Source of the DNA: Butyrivibrio sp. | Lineage (GTDB): Bacteria; Bacillota; Clostridia; Lachnospirales; Lachnospiraceae | Direction of reading: 5' to 3' | DNA length: 64,000 bases | NCBI GenBank assembly: GCA_016291375.1 | Contig: JAEEXE010000008.1 | Span: 1-64,000, forward strand | Shown: one piece after another, positions 37,103 through 45,138 of the stretch | Position numbering within the stretch: position 1 is the first letter of the stretch | Layout of the letters: each line of letters starts with the position of its first letter | The notes under the pieces: generated by a model | Seen by the model: only the letters and a program-made list of their open reading frames with translations | What the model was told of the DNA's origin: nothing | Database searches by the model: none | Translations under genes and position numbers: made by a program

Positions 37103-37146
37103 GTCATGGTATTATTTCATTTGCGGATAATATCATGACTTTTTTA
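37103..37146 (+). terminator. Terminator after the cytidylate kinase-like gene
   Basis: A 13-bp stem (37103-37115 with 37127-37139, one G-T pair) with an 11-base loop is followed by six T. It ends the rightward unit that includes lspA, rluD and the kinase-like gene. Confidence 0.85.
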
Positions 37147-37330
37147 TAATCGGATGTTCTCGCTTATAAAAGAAGGTGTTATTTCTTTTTTGCACGAAGA
37201 AGGATTATGTGGCTTATTATACAAAAACAGGATTTTCTTAGCTTCTTGGTCCTTATATCTTTAAGTTTTTTTATGGTTGTGCTTTAATATTCATGGATTT
37301 TTTTTGTGAAAAATAAGGAGTATTGTGGAC
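37147..37330 (+). other. AT-rich leader region of the MFS gene
   Basis: This gap contains no gene. A possible promoter is TTGCAC (37190-37195) with TATTAT (37215-37220), but the 19-base spacing is long. Several T runs and a weak AT-only hairpin occur; I recognise no riboswitch. Confidence 0.35.
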
Positions 37331-38590
37331 ATGGATTTATTTGGGGATAAGATTAAGAAGAAGCAGTTTCTTTTGACATATGCTGTATTTTTTGCAAACG
37401 GTTTACTGGCCCTTTCTATAGGCTCTTTACTTCCGTTTATCAGAGAAGCAAGGAATATTGATTATGCTTTTGGCGGACTTATGGTAAGCCTTCATTCTGT
37501 TGGTAATCTGATTGCCGGTTTTGCTGCGGGAGCACTTCCTATGCTGATAGGAAAGAAGAGGAGTATACTCTTATTCGAGATATTTTTCCCTATTTCTTTC
37601 TTGATAATATTACTTGCAAACAGCAATTTCCTATTTGCTTTTGCGTTCTTTGCTACAGGTCTAGCTCGTGGCGCCTGCAGTAATTATTGTAATTCCAAGA
37701 TCAATTCAATTGCCACAGGTAAGGCGTGGGCTCTTAATGCACTTCATGCGATGTTTGCTATCGGGGCATTTCTTTTTCCTTTAATTTTGATGGTAATAAC
37801 AAGGGAAGATAAAAGCAGATGGCTTATAGCCTGCGTATTTATGGTAATCCTTGGCTGTATAACTTGGGTGCTGTATTTGCTTAATCCTGAGGTGGATCCG
37901 GATAATACAGATGCCGTTAATGATAATACTAATATAAAAAATACTGATGTTGATAATACCGAGAAAATAGGTGGGCTTGAAGATACCAAGGTTTCAGCAA
38001 TAGCAGAAGAGAAGAAGTTACTGGGATTTCTTCATGAACCTCTTTTTTATCTTTGTACTCTAACTCTTTTCTTTTATCTGTGTGCTGAACAGGGTGTTAT
38101 TGGTTGGATGATCTCTTATTTCAAGGATACAGGTCTTTTGAATGCCGGATTATCCCAGATAACGGCAAGTGTCTTATGGGTGATGATACTTTGTGGAAGA
38201 CTTACTACAGCTTTTTTCTCTACTAAAGTGAAAAAGGAGAATCTCTTACCTGCAATGGGTGTGGGAATTGTAATATTCTTTATAATTCTTCTTTTTAGCA
38301 GGTCTACAACGCTTATTATGCTGGGAATCATGGGATTTGGCTTTTCTATGGCAGGGATATATGCAACAACAGTTTCTTTTGCCGGAAAACTGATCAAAGA
38401 ATATTCACTTGCATGGAGCTTTATCCTTACTACAGCAAGCTTTGGTTCAATCCTGATGCCTTCAATCATAGGATTTATCGCAGAACATGCAGGAATAGCA
38501 ACAGGTATGGCATCTGTGGCTATTGCTCTTGTGATAGATATGATCTGCATTATGAGTCTTGTAAGATATGTAAAAAGAAATAATATTTGA
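37331..38590 (+). CDS. Major facilitator superfamily transporter
   Basis: A 419-residue polytopic membrane protein with about twelve hydrophobic segments in two halves, split by a central cytoplasmic loop unusually rich in Asp and Asn (about 195-220). The best general match is the sugar/fucose-permease-like MFS group; substrate is unknown. A proton-coupled mechanism is assumed from the family. TAAGGAG lies 10 bases before ATG 37331 and four before GTG 37325; either may be used. It stands alone, with no catabolic partners. Confidence 0.85.
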   Translation: MDLFGDKIKKKQFLLTYAVFFANGLLALSIGSLLPFIREARNIDYAFGGLMVSLHSVGNLIAGFAAGALPMLIGKKRSILLFEIFFPISFLIILLANSNFLFAFAFFATGLARGACSNYCNSKINSIATGKAWALNALHAMFAIGAFLFPLILMVITREDKSRWLIACVFMVILGCITWVLYLLNPEVDPDNTDAVNDNTNIKNTDVDNTEKIGGLEDTKVSAIAEEKKLLGFLHEPLFYLCTLTLFFYLCAEQGVIGWMISYFKDTGLLNAGLSQITASVLWVMILCGRLTTAFFSTKVKKENLLPAMGVGIVIFFIILLFSRSTTLIMLGIMGFGFSMAGIYATTVSFAGKLIKEYSLAWSFILTTASFGSILMPSIIGFIAEHAGIATGMASVAIALVIDMICIMSLVRYVKRNNI

Positions 38591-38600
38591 GAAAAAAGTA

Positions 38601-38628
38601 TAAAATCTGTTTAGTTATTTACCGATAA
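38601..38628 (+). promoter_or_regulatory. Sigma28-like (flagellar) promoter
   Basis: TAAA (38601-38604) and ACCGATAA (38621-38628) are 16 bases apart, close to the sigma28/SigD pattern TAAA-N15-GCCGATAA. Transcription would start near 38635, about 85 bases before the orphan gene at 38720. Confidence 0.5.
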
Positions 38629-38647
38629 ATACTATAGCAAGGGAAAT

Positions 38648-38698
38648 GCGTGCCTATTTCAAAGGATTGTATCCAATTTGGAAAAGGTGCGCTTTTTT
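38648..38698 (+). terminator. Terminator-like hairpin between MFS gene and orphan gene
   Basis: GCGTGCCT (38648-38655) pairs with AGGTGCGC (38685-38692) and encloses a smaller hairpin (GGAT/ATCC, 38664-38674); six T follow. It can end the MFS transcript, but it also lies inside the leader of a transcript from the sigma28-like promoter, where it would act as an attenuator. Confidence 0.6.
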
Positions 38699-38719
38699 AT
38701 GTGGAGGATGGTTACTAAA

Positions 38720-39331
38720 ATGAATGTATCTTTTAATGCCGGTTACAGCTATAATATGGTAAATCCTGTGTTTAACAGTAAAGGTTCAAATGCTTTAAGT
38801 CCAAAGGAAGCATTTGCAGATAAAGAAATTGGTGATTATTCATATAGTTTCCAAGGGTATTCAGAGTTTCACCCGGCATATGAATGTGAACCGGGAGAAC
38901 TGTATACAGGGTATGCAACAGCAGGAGCAGTAGGGGATGATACGTTCCTTCCTGCAAACTTTTACTATCCGTCAGATTATAATGAAGATGACCCTGTAAT
39001 AATAGCAAGATTATATCCTTGGGATGGAAGCGACGCAGCTGTTAAAGAGATTCATTTAAAAGATGTAGATCTTAGCAGTGCGGACTATTATGAAACTTTT
39101 GCATATGGAATATATCTTGAGAAAAAAGGGGTTCATAACGGTCTTGACGATATGCTTGCCGCCTATGATCTTGCATCTGACAGAACTATTGGCGGCACAT
39201 CTTTTGAAACTGTCGATGTAATTGGTTCTATAATAAATCTTATGAATGAAGGCTATAACAATGGGCGTATTGAACAGTATCTAAGCTATAAAAAACTGAT
39301 GGATATCATTGATAATCTGTTCAAGGACTAA
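38720..39331 (+). CDS. Orphan protein, possibly in the flagellar regulon
   Basis: A 203-residue acidic protein that I do not recognise. It has no signal peptide or membrane segment. The N-terminal part is rich in Tyr, Ser and Asn (NAGYSYNMVNPVFNSK), the middle has a Pro/Tyr-rich stretch, and the C-terminal part (about 120-203) looks helical (LINLMNEGYNNGRIEQYLS and following). ATG at 38720 is chosen because GGAGG lies 12 bases upstream, though the same frame is open from 38678. A sigma28-like promoter upstream suggests co-regulation with motility genes; this is inference only. Confidence 0.7.
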   Translation: MNVSFNAGYSYNMVNPVFNSKGSNALSPKEAFADKEIGDYSYSFQGYSEFHPAYECEPGELYTGYATAGAVGDDTFLPANFYYPSDYNEDDPVIIARLYPWDGSDAAVKEIHLKDVDLSSADYYETFAYGIYLEKKGVHNGLDDMLAAYDLASDRTIGGTSFETVDVIGSIINLMNEGYNNGRIEQYLSYKKLMDIIDNLFKD

Positions 39332-39397
39332 ATTCTTTTAGGATTTTTGTATAGAAGGGCTTTATTAAGGTTAATATACTTTTTCGCAAAATTCTAG

Positions 39398-39426
39398 TTT
39401 TACGAAATCGAAATACATGATATAAT
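39398..39426 (+). promoter_or_regulatory. Possible promoter of the recombinase gene
   Basis: A perfect TATAAT (39421-39426) is preceded at 17 bases by TTTTAC, a weak -35. The transcript would start near 39433, about 65 bases before the GTG start codon. Confidence 0.45.
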
Positions 39427-39483
39427 AAGATTATGGAATAAATGCCTTATATTTGTATATGGCGTCCATAATCTTTTGTTTTA
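39427..39483 (+). terminator. Long hairpin before the recombinase gene
   Basis: AAGATTATGG (39427-39436) and CCATAATCTT (39466-39475) are perfect complements and the inner ATGCC/GGCGT extends the stem; TTGTTTT follows. It could end the orphan gene's transcript. It overlaps the start site of the recombinase promoter, so only part of it would be in that mRNA. Confidence 0.5.
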
Positions 39484-39497
39484 TATGGAGGTTTAAT

Positions 39498-40514
39498 GTG
39501 CCTGCTTCTAAGATGAATTATTCCGATAAGATAAATGAATTGCTTTCACAGCTGCCTGATTTTGTCTCTGACTTTATATATAACTTTGGCCGCGTTGAAA
39601 ATTATGCCACCAAACTTGAATATTGTCGTGACATCAAAACGTACCTTGAATTTATCGTGAATTTTCTCCCAAAATACTGCGATAAAAACATCAAAGAAAT
39701 CACCCTAAAAGATCTTGGTGATATTGAGGTACTTGATATCAATAGATTTCTTACAACGCTTGCCGGTAATCACAAAGAAACCACTGTTAAAAGAAAACGT
39801 GCTTCGCTTTCAAGTATGTATGGATTCTTCGTAGCTACAGGCAAATTATCTAGAAATCCTATTGCAGCTACTAAGACTATTCGCGTTCCTGAAAAGGATG
39901 TTATTTATTTAACAAATGATGAGCAGAGGATTCTTTTGGATACTGTCCGCCATGGAACTCATTTGCATGATTCTGTGGCGAAGGTTCATTATATTTACGC
40001 GGACCGAGATTCTGCGATGTTCATTTTACTTCTTGATACGGGACTTCGAGTTTCTGAGATGCTTGATACGGATATTATTGATTATAATCTCGACGATTGT
40101 AGCGTTGTTGTTACAAGAAAAGGTGGTGATACCCAGGTTATTTACTATTCTGATGAATGCAGAGATTATCTTGATATCTACTTCTCTTCTCAGAAAGCCA
40201 AATATAATCTTGGAAACTCCTCTCTCAAATTTCCCGCCTTTACTACTACTTCCGGCAACAGATTGGGAGTAAGAGCTGTAGAGATATTGGTAAAAAAGTA
40301 TGTTTCAGTATGTTTACCTGAGAAGGCAAGGATAATTTCTCCTCATAAGCTAAGATCCAGTTTTGCTATGAGTTTTTATGCTGCGAGCGATAATAACATA
40401 TTACTTCTTAAAAAGAAAATGAATCATAAGAGTATCCAGACAACAAATATCTATGCGAAGGCCTCGGATACAGCTATGAAGGATTCGAGATCTCTTTTGC
40501 AAGGATTAAGATAA
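39498..40514 (+). CDS. Solitary tyrosine recombinase, XerC/XerD-like
   Basis: A 338-residue site-specific recombinase. A SAM-like N-terminal core-binding domain (about 10-105) precedes the catalytic domain with the Arg in LLDTGLRVSEM (about 183), Lys in TRKGGD (about 210), HxxR as HKLR (about 282), a His in MNHKSIQTT (about 305) and the nucleophile Tyr in NIYAK (about 314). All catalytic residues are present. GTG at 39498 is selected by GGAGG six bases upstream. No phage or transposon genes surround it, so a chromosomal role such as dimer resolution is likelier than mobility. Confidence 0.88.
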   Translation: MPASKMNYSDKINELLSQLPDFVSDFIYNFGRVENYATKLEYCRDIKTYLEFIVNFLPKYCDKNIKEITLKDLGDIEVLDINRFLTTLAGNHKETTVKRKRASLSSMYGFFVATGKLSRNPIAATKTIRVPEKDVIYLTNDEQRILLDTVRHGTHLHDSVAKVHYIYADRDSAMFILLLDTGLRVSEMLDTDIIDYNLDDCSVVVTRKGGDTQVIYYSDECRDYLDIYFSSQKAKYNLGNSSLKFPAFTTTSGNRLGVRAVEILVKKYVSVCLPEKARIISPHKLRSSFAMSFYAASDNNILLLKKKMNHKSIQTTNIYAKASDTAMKDSRSLLQGLR

Positions 40515-40540
40515 TATTGTATTTGAAGTACAAAGTATAT

Positions 40541-40585
40541 AAAAAATCCGCTTTGATATTGGTTCAAAGCGGATTATCATTTTTT
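40541..40585. terminator. Bidirectional terminator between recombinase and carboxypeptidase genes
   Basis: A perfect 12-bp stem (40545-40556 with 40564-40575) with a 7-base loop has A runs on its left and T runs on its right, so it can end both converging transcripts. Its right arm contains the last codons of the carboxypeptidase gene. Confidence 0.85.
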
Positions 40586-41745
40586 ACTTCAGCTTTTTTG
40601 ACTTCAGTTGTATAGGCTGTATATAACCTTACGTGATCTTCAATACATTTCCATACACTGAATGCATCAGCTGTGACACATATATAATGGTGACCTTCAT
40701 TTGAAATCATATAACTTGCGCTACAGCATCCGGATTGATTAACAAATCCGGTCTTGGCACCTGTTACTTCTCCATTGGTATCCTTATCTTCTATCCTTCT
40801 AAGGAACCAGTTTGATATAGTAATACCTTCGGGATGTTCGCTTGTTGGAGAAGTGACATAGGATCTGGCGTTTAAGACCTCGTGACAAAGCTCATTCTCT
40901 TCTGCTGCTTTCAAGATCATAGCCATATCCATAAGAGTACAATAATGATCATCATCATAAATTCCAATACAATTCGTAAAGTGAGCTGTATCGGAAAGTC
41001 CTAGTTCATCAAGCTTTTGATTCATCAGCTTTACAAATTCTTCCTGTGATCCTGCAACATACTGAGCTAGACACATTGCGGCATCCGCGCCGGAAGGAAG
41101 AATTGTTCCGTAAAGAAGATCCTTTATTGTCTGCTTATCGCCGACTTTTAAACCAACACACATACAATCGTTACTGTATACGTAGTTTCCGATTTCCTGT
41201 GTCATTTCAAAGGTATCATCCAAATTATCAATATGCTCTACAGCTACCAAAAGAGTCAGAATTTTGGTCATGGATGCTGGATTGATCTTCTTGTTGCCAT
41301 CTTTAGAAGCTATAACTTTACCGTTATCAACATCAACTAAAAGCGCATAACTGCTTACCATATCCTCGCTTACAATTGAGGCGGTATTATCTTCTAATTT
41401 AATGTCATAACCTTCAAAAAAAGCTGACGCGTCATCCGATTTCTTTAAAAGCGGATTTTTCTCTTCTTCCGCTTCTTCTTTTTCTTTTTCTGTTATTGTA
41501 CCTATGATTGTTAATTCCTGATTAGGAGTATCTGTTGGATCAGCTTTTTTATCCCTGTTTTTGACCTTTTTTATAAGCGTTAATGTTCCAAATAAACAAA
41601 GTAGTAATGCTGCCAGTAGCAAAATAAAATGTAATGTTATTTCACGTTTTCTTTTTGATTTATATTCAGAAGCGGATAATCTTTCTCCGTTTCGTTTTCG
41701 ATAATGTGCTTTTCTGTAATTTCCCACTATATTATTTCCACCCAT
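40564..41745 (-). CDS. D-alanyl-D-alanine carboxypeptidase family protein
   Basis: A 393-residue S11-family serine hydrolase with an N-terminal basic segment, one membrane anchor (about 39-60) and a Lys/Glu-rich linker. Catalytic motifs: SMTK (NPASMTKILTLLVAV), SGA in LPSGADAAM at the SxN position, so the usual Asn is replaced, and KTG (TGAKTGFVNQSG). It would act on wall stem peptides outside the membrane. Start is uncertain: ATG 41745 lacks a ribosome site, while GTG 41727 has GGTGG ten bases upstream. It has its own promoter with a flanking inverted repeat. Confidence 0.85.
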   Translation of the reverse strand: MGGNNIVGNYRKAHYRKRNGERLSASEYKSKRKREITLHFILLLAALLLCLFGTLTLIKKVKNRDKKADPTDTPNQELTIIGTITEKEKEEAEEEKNPLLKKSDDASAFFEGYDIKLEDNTASIVSEDMVSSYALLVDVDNGKVIASKDGNKKINPASMTKILTLLVAVEHIDNLDDTFEMTQEIGNYVYSNDCMCVGLKVGDKQTIKDLLYGTILPSGADAAMCLAQYVAGSQEEFVKLMNQKLDELGLSDTAHFTNCIGIYDDDHYCTLMDMAMILKAAEENELCHEVLNARSYVTSPTSEHPEGITISNWFLRRIEDKDTNGEVTGAKTGFVNQSGCCSASYMISNEGHHYICVTADAFSVWKCIEDHVRLYTAYTTEVKKAEVKNDNPL

Positions 41746-41753
41746 TAATAAAG

Positions 41754-41794
41754 AATACAACGGTACAATATTATCATCTATTGCCCGTTGTATT
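41754..41794 (-). repeat. Inverted repeat flanking the carboxypeptidase promoter
   Basis: AATACAACGG (41754-41763) and CCGTTGTATT (41785-41794) are perfect 10-bp complements. One arm covers the expected transcription start and the other the -35 element, as expected of an operator for a repressor. No regulator is encoded nearby. Confidence 0.5.
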
Positions 41795-41797
41795 CAA
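41768..41797 (-). promoter_or_regulatory. Promoter of the carboxypeptidase gene
   Basis: On the minus strand TTGAAT (41792-41797) and TAATAT (41768-41773) are 18 bases apart, giving a short leader. Confidence 0.7.
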
Positions 41798-41865
41798 TAT
41801 TAATAAGCTACAAAAAACTATATTGAAAATTCTATATGATAGCAAATGTTATTGGGTTGAAAAAA

Positions 41866-43662
41866 TTACAAGTTGGTGAAACGCTTTGTGCTATCATTAA
41901 GCTGCTCGGTAACTTTATTGTTTTCGCCCATTGCTTCACTGATTCCTTGAATCTGGCCAACAATTTCTGAAGAATTGGCTGCTGAAAGGTTGATAGCCTG
42001 AGTGCTTTCTTTAACAGAATCTGTGATAGAAACAACAGCTTCAGCCATTTTATCCATTATGTTGTTGAGGTTGTCAGCCTTCATATTGAACTTCTCAAGG
42101 ATATCATCCATAACAACGGCTGTATTCTCATATTTATCACTCGTCTCAACAAATGTATCATAGTCATTAAGAACATCATTATTGATGAACTCTATAACAT
42201 CCATAGCATTGGTTGAAAGTGAATTAACGGCCTCTGTAACTTCATTACTGATAACCTGAATATTGCCTGCTGTCTGTCTACTGTTCTCTGCAAGTGCGCT
42301 GATCTCTTCAGCAACAACCGCAAATCCTTTACCTGCTTCACCGGCACGTGCAGCCTCTATTGAAGCGTTAAGAGCAAGGAGGTTGGTCTGAGATGCAATA
42401 TCAAGGATAACTTTGGTAAGCTCATTAATCTGAGCAACCTTTTCGCTATCTTTAACTGATTTTTCAAGAACAGCACTAAGTTCTTCAACTTTAACTCCTG
42501 TGTTTTCTTTTTTCTTAAGTGCTTCACTCTTAATCTCGTCAGCTTCTCGTTTGATGCCCTCAGCAGTCTCTGCACCACCGGCTGCTTCCTGTCTGATCTC
42601 ATCGGTAGCTGTCTTAACTTCATCAAGTCTTCCGGAAATCTGATCGGCTGTAGTTGATACAGTATCCATACTTGCTGATAGCTCTTCCAAAGCAGCTGAT
42701 GTATTGGTAATATTATCACTTGCCTTTTCAATCTTAAGAGTCATTGAGTCAGCGGAATTATTGAGGACATTGGATCCATCCTTAACTTCCTTAATGATAC
42801 CCTGCAATGTCTCAATGAAGTTGTTGATACCGCCTACAATATAACCAAGCTCCGTAGAAGTCTTAGTCTTAATACGAGCAGTAAGATCTCCTTCATTTTC
42901 ATTTATATTCTTAATAATCTTCTGGAGTTCAGATACAATACTTGTAATCTTCTTACTGATTCTGGTCTCGCTGAGGATAAGGCTGAGAATAATGAGAAGG
43001 ATAAATATAACAACAAGTATAATTGTCTTGGTAAATGCTTGTGAATAAAGCATATTAAGATAAAACTCAAGCTGAACGGCTAGTTCATCAATGGTTTCTT
43101 CTACGGAATCATATGCAGCATAGCAAGCACTCTGTCTTTCCATATAAAGACTAATATATTGATCCATTGCCTTGGCTGCATCATTGGCTCTTAAAGAGAC
43201 AACCATCTGATTGGTTGCATCCAGAAATTCATTGGTAGTCCGAAGGACTTCATCCATTTTGGCTTGTCCGTCTTTACCTTCTGTTACAAGAATACTTTCC
43301 TGCATAAAACTAATATGTTCAGGAATCGCAGCTTCTACAGCATCTATATTGGTGAAATATACTTCATAATTGGCGGGATCGTTGGTGCCCATAGAAACTG
43401 CACCAAGTAATGCGGATAAATTACCGTCAATTGTGATAATGCCCTCTCTAAGCTTAGCTTCATGGCTTAAAAGTTGTACCTCGCCCTGGCTTGCACTATT
43501 GGCAATATGGATAATATTTTTCATATTATTATCCATAATAGCGATCGCTATAATGAACATTATAAGCATCACTACGTTAACCGCTAAATTTTGAAATGCA
43601 ATCTTTTGGAAAAATTTTAATCCGTGTATTTTATTCTTATCGCCTTTTTTACTCACCCTCAT
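41866..43662 (-). CDS. Methyl-accepting chemotaxis protein
   Basis: A 598-residue chemoreceptor. Two transmembrane segments (about 28-47 and 213-231) frame an external four-helix-bundle-like sensor domain of about 165 residues. A HAMP-like segment follows, then the long signalling coiled coil with the conserved tip [20 protein letters not shown] (about 435-455). It would control a CheA kinase; none is encoded here. The ligand is unknown. There is no C-terminal CheR-docking pentapeptide. AGGAG precedes the ATG. Confidence 0.93.
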   Translation of the reverse strand: MRVSKKGDKNKIHGLKFFQKIAFQNLAVNVVMLIMFIIAIAIMDNNMKNIIHIANSASQGEVQLLSHEAKLREGIITIDGNLSALLGAVSMGTNDPANYEVYFTNIDAVEAAIPEHISFMQESILVTEGKDGQAKMDEVLRTTNEFLDATNQMVVSLRANDAAKAMDQYISLYMERQSACYAAYDSVEETIDELAVQLEFYLNMLYSQAFTKTIILVVIFILLIILSLILSETRISKKITSIVSELQKIIKNINENEGDLTARIKTKTSTELGYIVGGINNFIETLQGIIKEVKDGSNVLNNSADSMTLKIEKASDNITNTSAALEELSASMDTVSTTADQISGRLDEVKTATDEIRQEAAGGAETAEGIKREADEIKSEALKKKENTGVKVEELSAVLEKSVKDSEKVAQINELTKVILDIASQTNLLALNASIEAARAGEAGKGFAVVAEEISALAENSRQTAGNIQVISNEVTEAVNSLSTNAMDVIEFINNDVLNDYDTFVETSDKYENTAVVMDDILEKFNMKADNLNNIMDKMAEAVVSITDSVKESTQAINLSAANSSEIVGQIQGISEAMGENNKVTEQLNDSTKRFTNL

Positions 43663-43703
43663 GCACTCCTTTCGATAATAAGAAAATCAATATCCATAAA
43701 TCA

Positions 43704-43731
43704 ATTATATCGTAAATTGAGCGCACAAAAA
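43704..43731 (-). promoter_or_regulatory. Possible chemoreceptor promoter
   Basis: A perfect minus-strand TATAAT (43704-43709) is preceded at 16 bases by TTTTTG (43726-43731). I looked for a sigma28-type promoter here and found none convincing. Confidence 0.4.
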
Positions 43732-43775
43732 CTCGTTATAGCGATAATTAATAAAAGTTTAAGAATCGACTTAAA

Positions 43776-44195
43776 TTATTTATAATCCTTTGAATAATAA
43801 GGAATTATCAATGTTTCACCGGAATAAAGTTTAGTGTCACTGTCGATTGAATTGATGCTACATATTTCAGATATATATGACTCAAGATTCTTGTAATGAT
43901 CTGAACTATATTCTTCGGATGCAAGATTCCACAATGTATCTCCGGAATGTATTGTCACTGTCTTATAGTATTTGTACTCAGGAACAAAAGTATCCGACTG
44001 TGCAGAAGACTTAAATGACATTAAATTAAATACAGTAAGGAACATGGCAACAAAGAGAACTACAGAAATGATCATGTACTGTCTTCTCACAATCTGTTGT
44101 CTGCGAATCTTGTTATTCCTAATGCGAATCTCACTGTTACTGTAATATCTGGGATTATTGTATAAACTTGCTGCTATTGCCATTGCTTCACTCAT
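43776..44195 (-). CDS. YneA-like SOS-induced LysM membrane protein
   Basis: A 139-residue bitopic protein: a short basic cytoplasmic part, one transmembrane segment (about 40-60, MIISVVLFVAMFLTVFNLM) and an external LysM domain (about 78-133, VTIHSGDTLWNLASEEY to SGETLIIPY). This matches the size and layout of Bacillus YneA, an SOS-induced inhibitor of division encoded divergently from lexA. The same divergence holds here, and its promoter contains SOS-box-like sites. ATG at 44195 has GAGGTG upstream. Orthology to YneA is inferred from layout, not from close sequence identity, which I cannot compute. Confidence 0.82.
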   Translation of the reverse strand: MSEAMAIAASLYNNPRYYSNSEIRIRNNKIRRQQIVRRQYMIISVVLFVAMFLTVFNLMSFKSSAQSDTFVPEYKYYKTVTIHSGDTLWNLASEEYSSDHYKNLESYISEICSINSIDSDTKLYSGETLIIPYYSKDYK

Positions 44196-44233
44196 ATCAC
44201 ACCTCACATATACATATATCCAAACATATGTTG

Positions 44234-44247
44234 CGAACAACTGTTCT
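44234..44247. promoter_or_regulatory. SOS box (LexA operator) 1
   Basis: CGAACAACTGTTCT matches the Gram-positive SOS box CGAAC-N4-GTTCG at 9 of 10 defined bases. It lies just downstream of the yneA-like promoter, within the early transcribed region. Confidence 0.85.
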
Positions 44248-44253
44248 GGATAT

Positions 44254-44282
44254 AATATACCGAACATATTTTCGTTTGTCAA
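44254..44282 (-). promoter_or_regulatory. Consensus promoter of the yneA-like gene
   Basis: Minus strand TTGACA (44277-44282) and TATATT (44254-44259) with 17-base spacing is an almost perfect vegetative promoter. An SOS-box-like site fills its spacer, so LexA binding would shut it off tightly. Confidence 0.88.
44261..44274. promoter_or_regulatory. SOS box-like site 2, within the promoter spacer
   Basis: CGAACATATTTTCG fits CGAAC-N4-GTTCG with one mismatch and sits between the -35 and -10 of the yneA-like promoter. Confidence 0.75.
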
Positions 44283-44290
44283 TACAAAAT

Positions 44291-44304
44291 CGAACAAATA
44301 TTCC
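44291..44304. promoter_or_regulatory. SOS box-like site 3
   Basis: CGAACAAATATTCC keeps the full left half and three of five right-half bases. It lies upstream of the lexA -35 and ends on the first base of site 4. Confidence 0.5.
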
Positions 44305-44317
44305 GAACAAATATTTG
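44304..44317. promoter_or_regulatory. SOS box-like site 4 overlapping the lexA -35
   Basis: CGAACAAATATTTG has the full left half and a degenerate right half. It overlaps the -35 of lexA, consistent with autoregulation. Confidence 0.5.
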
Positions 44318-44344
44318 CTTTTTGATATGTGAATGTGTTATACT
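44315..44344 (+). promoter_or_regulatory. Promoter of lexA
   Basis: TTGCTT (44315-44320) and TATACT (44339-44344) are 18 bases apart; the start codon follows 25 bases later with a strong ribosome site. Confidence 0.75.
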
Positions 44345-44368
44345 GTTGTAAAAGAAAAGGAGGATTAT

Positions 44369-44986
44369 ATGGAAAAAGGCAATATTTCTCGTAAGCAACA
44401 GGAGATTCTTGATTATATCAAGGAACAGACATTATCCAGGGGATTTCCTCCTTCAGTAAGGGACATTTGTGCAGCTGTTAATCTTAAATCTACTTCTTCT
44501 GTGCATGCACATCTTGAAACACTGGAGAAGAACGGATACATCAGACGTGATCCAACTAAGCCACGTGCTATCGAAATCTGTGATGACGGATTTAATATGG
44601 TCAGAACAGAGATTGTCAGCATTCCGGTTATTGGCCAGGTCGCAGCAGGTACTCCTATCCTTGCGGAAGAGAATATAGATTCTTATATACCTATTCCTGC
44701 AAGCATGTGTCCAAAAGGAGCTGATGCATTTATCCTTAATGTTAAAGGCGATTCAATGATAAATGCAGGTATTTTTAATGGAGATAAGCTTTTTGTTCAG
44801 GTTTGTAATACTGCCAAGAACGGCGATCAGGTAGTTGCACTCATTGATGACTCAGCTACTGTTAAGACCTTCTATAAAGAGAAAGAACACATTAGACTTC
44901 AACCTGAAAATGACAATATGGATCCCATCATTGTTGATGATTGTACTATTTTGGGTAAGGTTTTTGGTATTATGAGATTTTATTGA
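44369..44986 (+). CDS. lexA: SOS repressor LexA
   Basis: A 205-residue repressor-protease. The winged-helix DNA-binding domain (about 1-70) includes GFPPSVRDICAAVNLKSTSS; the cleavage site is Ala93-Gly94 in GQVAAGTP; the catalytic dyad is Ser129 (KGDSMINAG) and Lys166 (SATVKTFYK). RecA filaments trigger self-cleavage and release of SOS genes. ATG at 44369 is chosen because AAAGGAGG is five bases upstream. It diverges from the yneA-like gene across a 173-base region holding four SOS-box-like sites. Confidence 0.97.
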   Translation: MEKGNISRKQQEILDYIKEQTLSRGFPPSVRDICAAVNLKSTSSVHAHLETLEKNGYIRRDPTKPRAIEICDDGFNMVRTEIVSIPVIGQVAAGTPILAEENIDSYIPIPASMCPKGADAFILNVKGDSMINAGIFNGDKLFVQVCNTAKNGDQVVALIDDSATVKTFYKEKEHIRLQPENDNMDPIIVDDCTILGKVFGIMRFY

Positions 44987-45039
44987 TCAGTATTAGTAAT
45001 AGTTTGAAGATTATATATTTACTATGAGTGATCATATTA

Positions 45040-45083
45040 AAAGGGCAAGAAATCGTATGATTTCCTGCCCTTTATTCTTTTTC
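45040..45083. terminator. Bidirectional terminator between lexA and rsfS
   Basis: A 15-bp stem with one mismatch (45040-45054 with 45059-45073) and a 4-base loop is followed by ATTCTTTTT on the plus strand and by TTTTAATAT on the minus strand, so it can serve both converging genes. Confidence 0.85.
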
Positions 45084-45138
45084 TGAAATTATATATTTCA
45101 TTATAATGCTATAAATCTATTATTGTTTAAACCTTTGT

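Noticed and set aside
38630-38719. Known riboswitch (c-di-GMP, preQ1, fluoride) in the orphan gene leader
   Set aside because: The hairpin and T run are clear, but no conserved ligand-binding core of these classes could be matched by eye.
39498-40514. Phage or integrative element integrase
   Set aside because: No excisionase, phage, conjugation genes, tRNA target or flanking direct repeats; surroundings are housekeeping genes.
43663-43775. Sigma28 promoter for the chemoreceptor
   Set aside because: Partial TAAA and CGATA-like strings occur, but none has acceptable spacing and sequence together; a vegetative -10 fits better.
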